A stretch of 6,501 nucleotides of DNA from NCBI GenBank assembly GCA_011772595.1, contig WVZH01000319.1, positions 4,654 through 11,154 of the forward strand, read 5' to 3'. This stretch comes from Anaerolineales bacterium. GTDB lineage: Bacteria > Chloroflexota > Anaerolineae > Anaerolineales > E44-bin32. Made by a program: the position numbers and the translations under genes. The notes beneath the pieces were generated by a model, which saw nothing but the letters and a program-made list of their open reading frames with translations, made no database searches and was not told where the DNA came from. Of this stretch, positions 5,925 through 6,501 are shown piece by piece. Numbering within the stretch: position 1 is the first letter of the stretch; each line of letters starts with the position of its first letter.

Positions 5925-5959
5925 AGTTGATCGTAGGGGCACAGTTGATCGCGCCCCTA
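5925..5959. repeat. Second palindrome with internal 9-bp direct repeat
   Basis: TAGGGGC (5934-5940) and GCCCCTA (5953-5959) form a 7-bp inverted repeat around a 12-nt loop. AGTTGATCG occurs twice, at 5925-5933 and 5943-5951, an 18-bp period. The unit starts right after the 14-bp stem-loop. The GTAGGGGC...GCCCCTA style resembles short intergenic palindromes that recur in some Chloroflexota and other environmental genomes; that comparison is from memory and untested. Confidence 0.5.
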
Positions 5960-5983
5960 TAAATACCACTCGCAAAAAGCCGC

Positions 5984-6487
5984 TCAATGATCCTGAAGAA
6001 AATATCCCAACGCGCGCCGCGTCGCCTCGAAGGCGATGGGGGGCATGGCATCGGGTGCGAAGAAGCCCACCTCATCGGCGTCGTCGCTGGCGGCCAGCGA
6101 CCCACCTTCGATCTCCGCCCGGTAAAGGATAATGATATCCGCTCCACGCGAGTGTTCCCGGCCCGAGATTACATCGAGCAACTCCGTTATGCTTACCTGC
6201 AACCCGGTCTCCTCGAAACACTCCCGAACCGCTGCAGACGCCGGATCTTCCCCGGCGTCTACGAAGCCAGCTGGTATGGTCCACTTACCCTTCTCCGGGA
6301 CGTTGACACGACGTACCAGCAAGACTTCCCCATCGCGCTGGACTAAGACTGCCGCGGCTACCTTGGGCTCCTGGAAGTGGATGTGGCCACATTGCGGACA
6401 AACAGGGCGCGCCCGACCGAAGGCCTCGCGAGTATGCATGCGGTGACCGCAAATCATACAGAAATTGATCGATTGCTTAGTACTCAT
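5984..6487 (-). CDS. NUDIX hydrolase with N-terminal zinc ribbon
   Basis: This 167-aa cytoplasmic protein should hydrolyse a nucleoside diphosphate linked to another moiety, with Mg2+ as cofactor. An N-terminal zinc ribbon has two CxxC pairs (C10/C13 and C30/C33), followed by 'HIHFQEPKVAAAVLV' (35-49), the junction typical of the zinc-ribbon NUDIX group. The NUDIX box is complete and matches GX5EX7REUXEEXGU from G74 to L96, including E80, R88, E89, E92 and E93. Housecleaning or NAD/ADP-ribose-type substrates are common in relatives, but the substrate cannot be fixed from the sequence. The ATG at 6487 is near the window edge; only 14 nt of upstream sequence are visible and no strong Shine-Dalgarno is seen in them. 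The gene is separated from trmD by 277 nt with strong palindromes, so it is probably its own unit. Confidence 0.95.
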   Translation of the reverse strand: MSTKQSINFCMICGHRMHTREAFGRARPVCPQCGHIHFQEPKVAAAVLVQRDGEVLLVRRVNVPEKGKWTIPAGFVDAGEDPASAAVRECFEETGLQVSITELLDVISGREHSRGADIIILYRAEIEGGSLAASDDADEVGFFAPDAMPPIAFEATRRALGYFLQDH

Positions 6488-6501
6488 CCGATCTGTCTTC
6501 G

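Larger units (their letters stand above)
5707..5983. other. 277-nt intergenic region between the NUDIX gene and trmD
   Basis: No gene is supported here. In minus-strand order it contains the GGGGC palindrome and direct repeat (5925-5959), the 14-bp stem-loop (5891-5924), a TATAAT box (5836-5841) and a leader of about 120 nt before trmD. Close to the trmD start a minor hairpin can form (5726-5732 with 5739-5746, one bulged base). An in-frame TTG extension of trmD to 5790 lies here but lacks a ribosome-binding site. Confidence 0.55.

Overview
The window reads almost entirely on the minus strand and looks like chromosomal DNA from a Chloroflexota bacterium, perhaps Anaerolineae- or Caldilineae-like. 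That placement is an inference. It rests on the style of the Family 5 solute-binding lipoprotein (Thr/Pro-rich linker, then an 'AIYDGPID' segment and 'QPVILE'), on non-ATG starts (TTG, GTG) with clear Shine-Dalgarno sites, and on GC-rich intergenic palindromes. No phage, transposase, CRISPR array, rRNA or tRNA was recognised.

In transcription order (high to low coordinates) the window holds six clear genes and one probable gene. First is a zinc-ribbon NUDIX hydrolase (6487-5984). An intergenic region with two strong palindromes follows (5891-5959). Next is trmD, the tRNA m1G37 methyltransferase (5706-4954), with a 650-aa peptide/nickel-type ABC solute-binding lipoprotein 22 nt behind it (4931-2979). 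A short promoter-bearing gap leads to an ECF-type sigma factor (2899-2315). The sigma gene overlaps by 17 nt a small unrecognised protein of 124 aa (2331-1957) that could be its regulator. After a 332-nt gap come two dipeptide/oligopeptide ABC ATPases, DppD/OppD-like (1624-635) and DppF/OppF-like (638 to the window edge, truncated). They share a 4-nt ATGA overlap.

The 1625-1956 gap is informative. It carries a near-consensus housekeeping promoter firing toward the ATPases (TTGACG, 16 bp, TATAAT) whose -35 box lies inside a 23-bp imperfect palindrome. The predicted leader of about 190 nt contains a 26-codon ORF with an excellent Shine-Dalgarno site and a small AT-rich hairpin just before the dppD ribosome-binding site.

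Together these suggest a peptide-uptake locus split into separate units: the binding protein attached to trmD, a sigma/possible regulator pair in the middle, and the ATPases under their own promoter. No permease subunits (DppB/DppC type) are present in the window. No clearly novel system is proven here. The best leads are the regulatory layout upstream of the ATPases, the unrecognised sigma-linked protein and the palindromic repeats downstream of the NUDIX gene.
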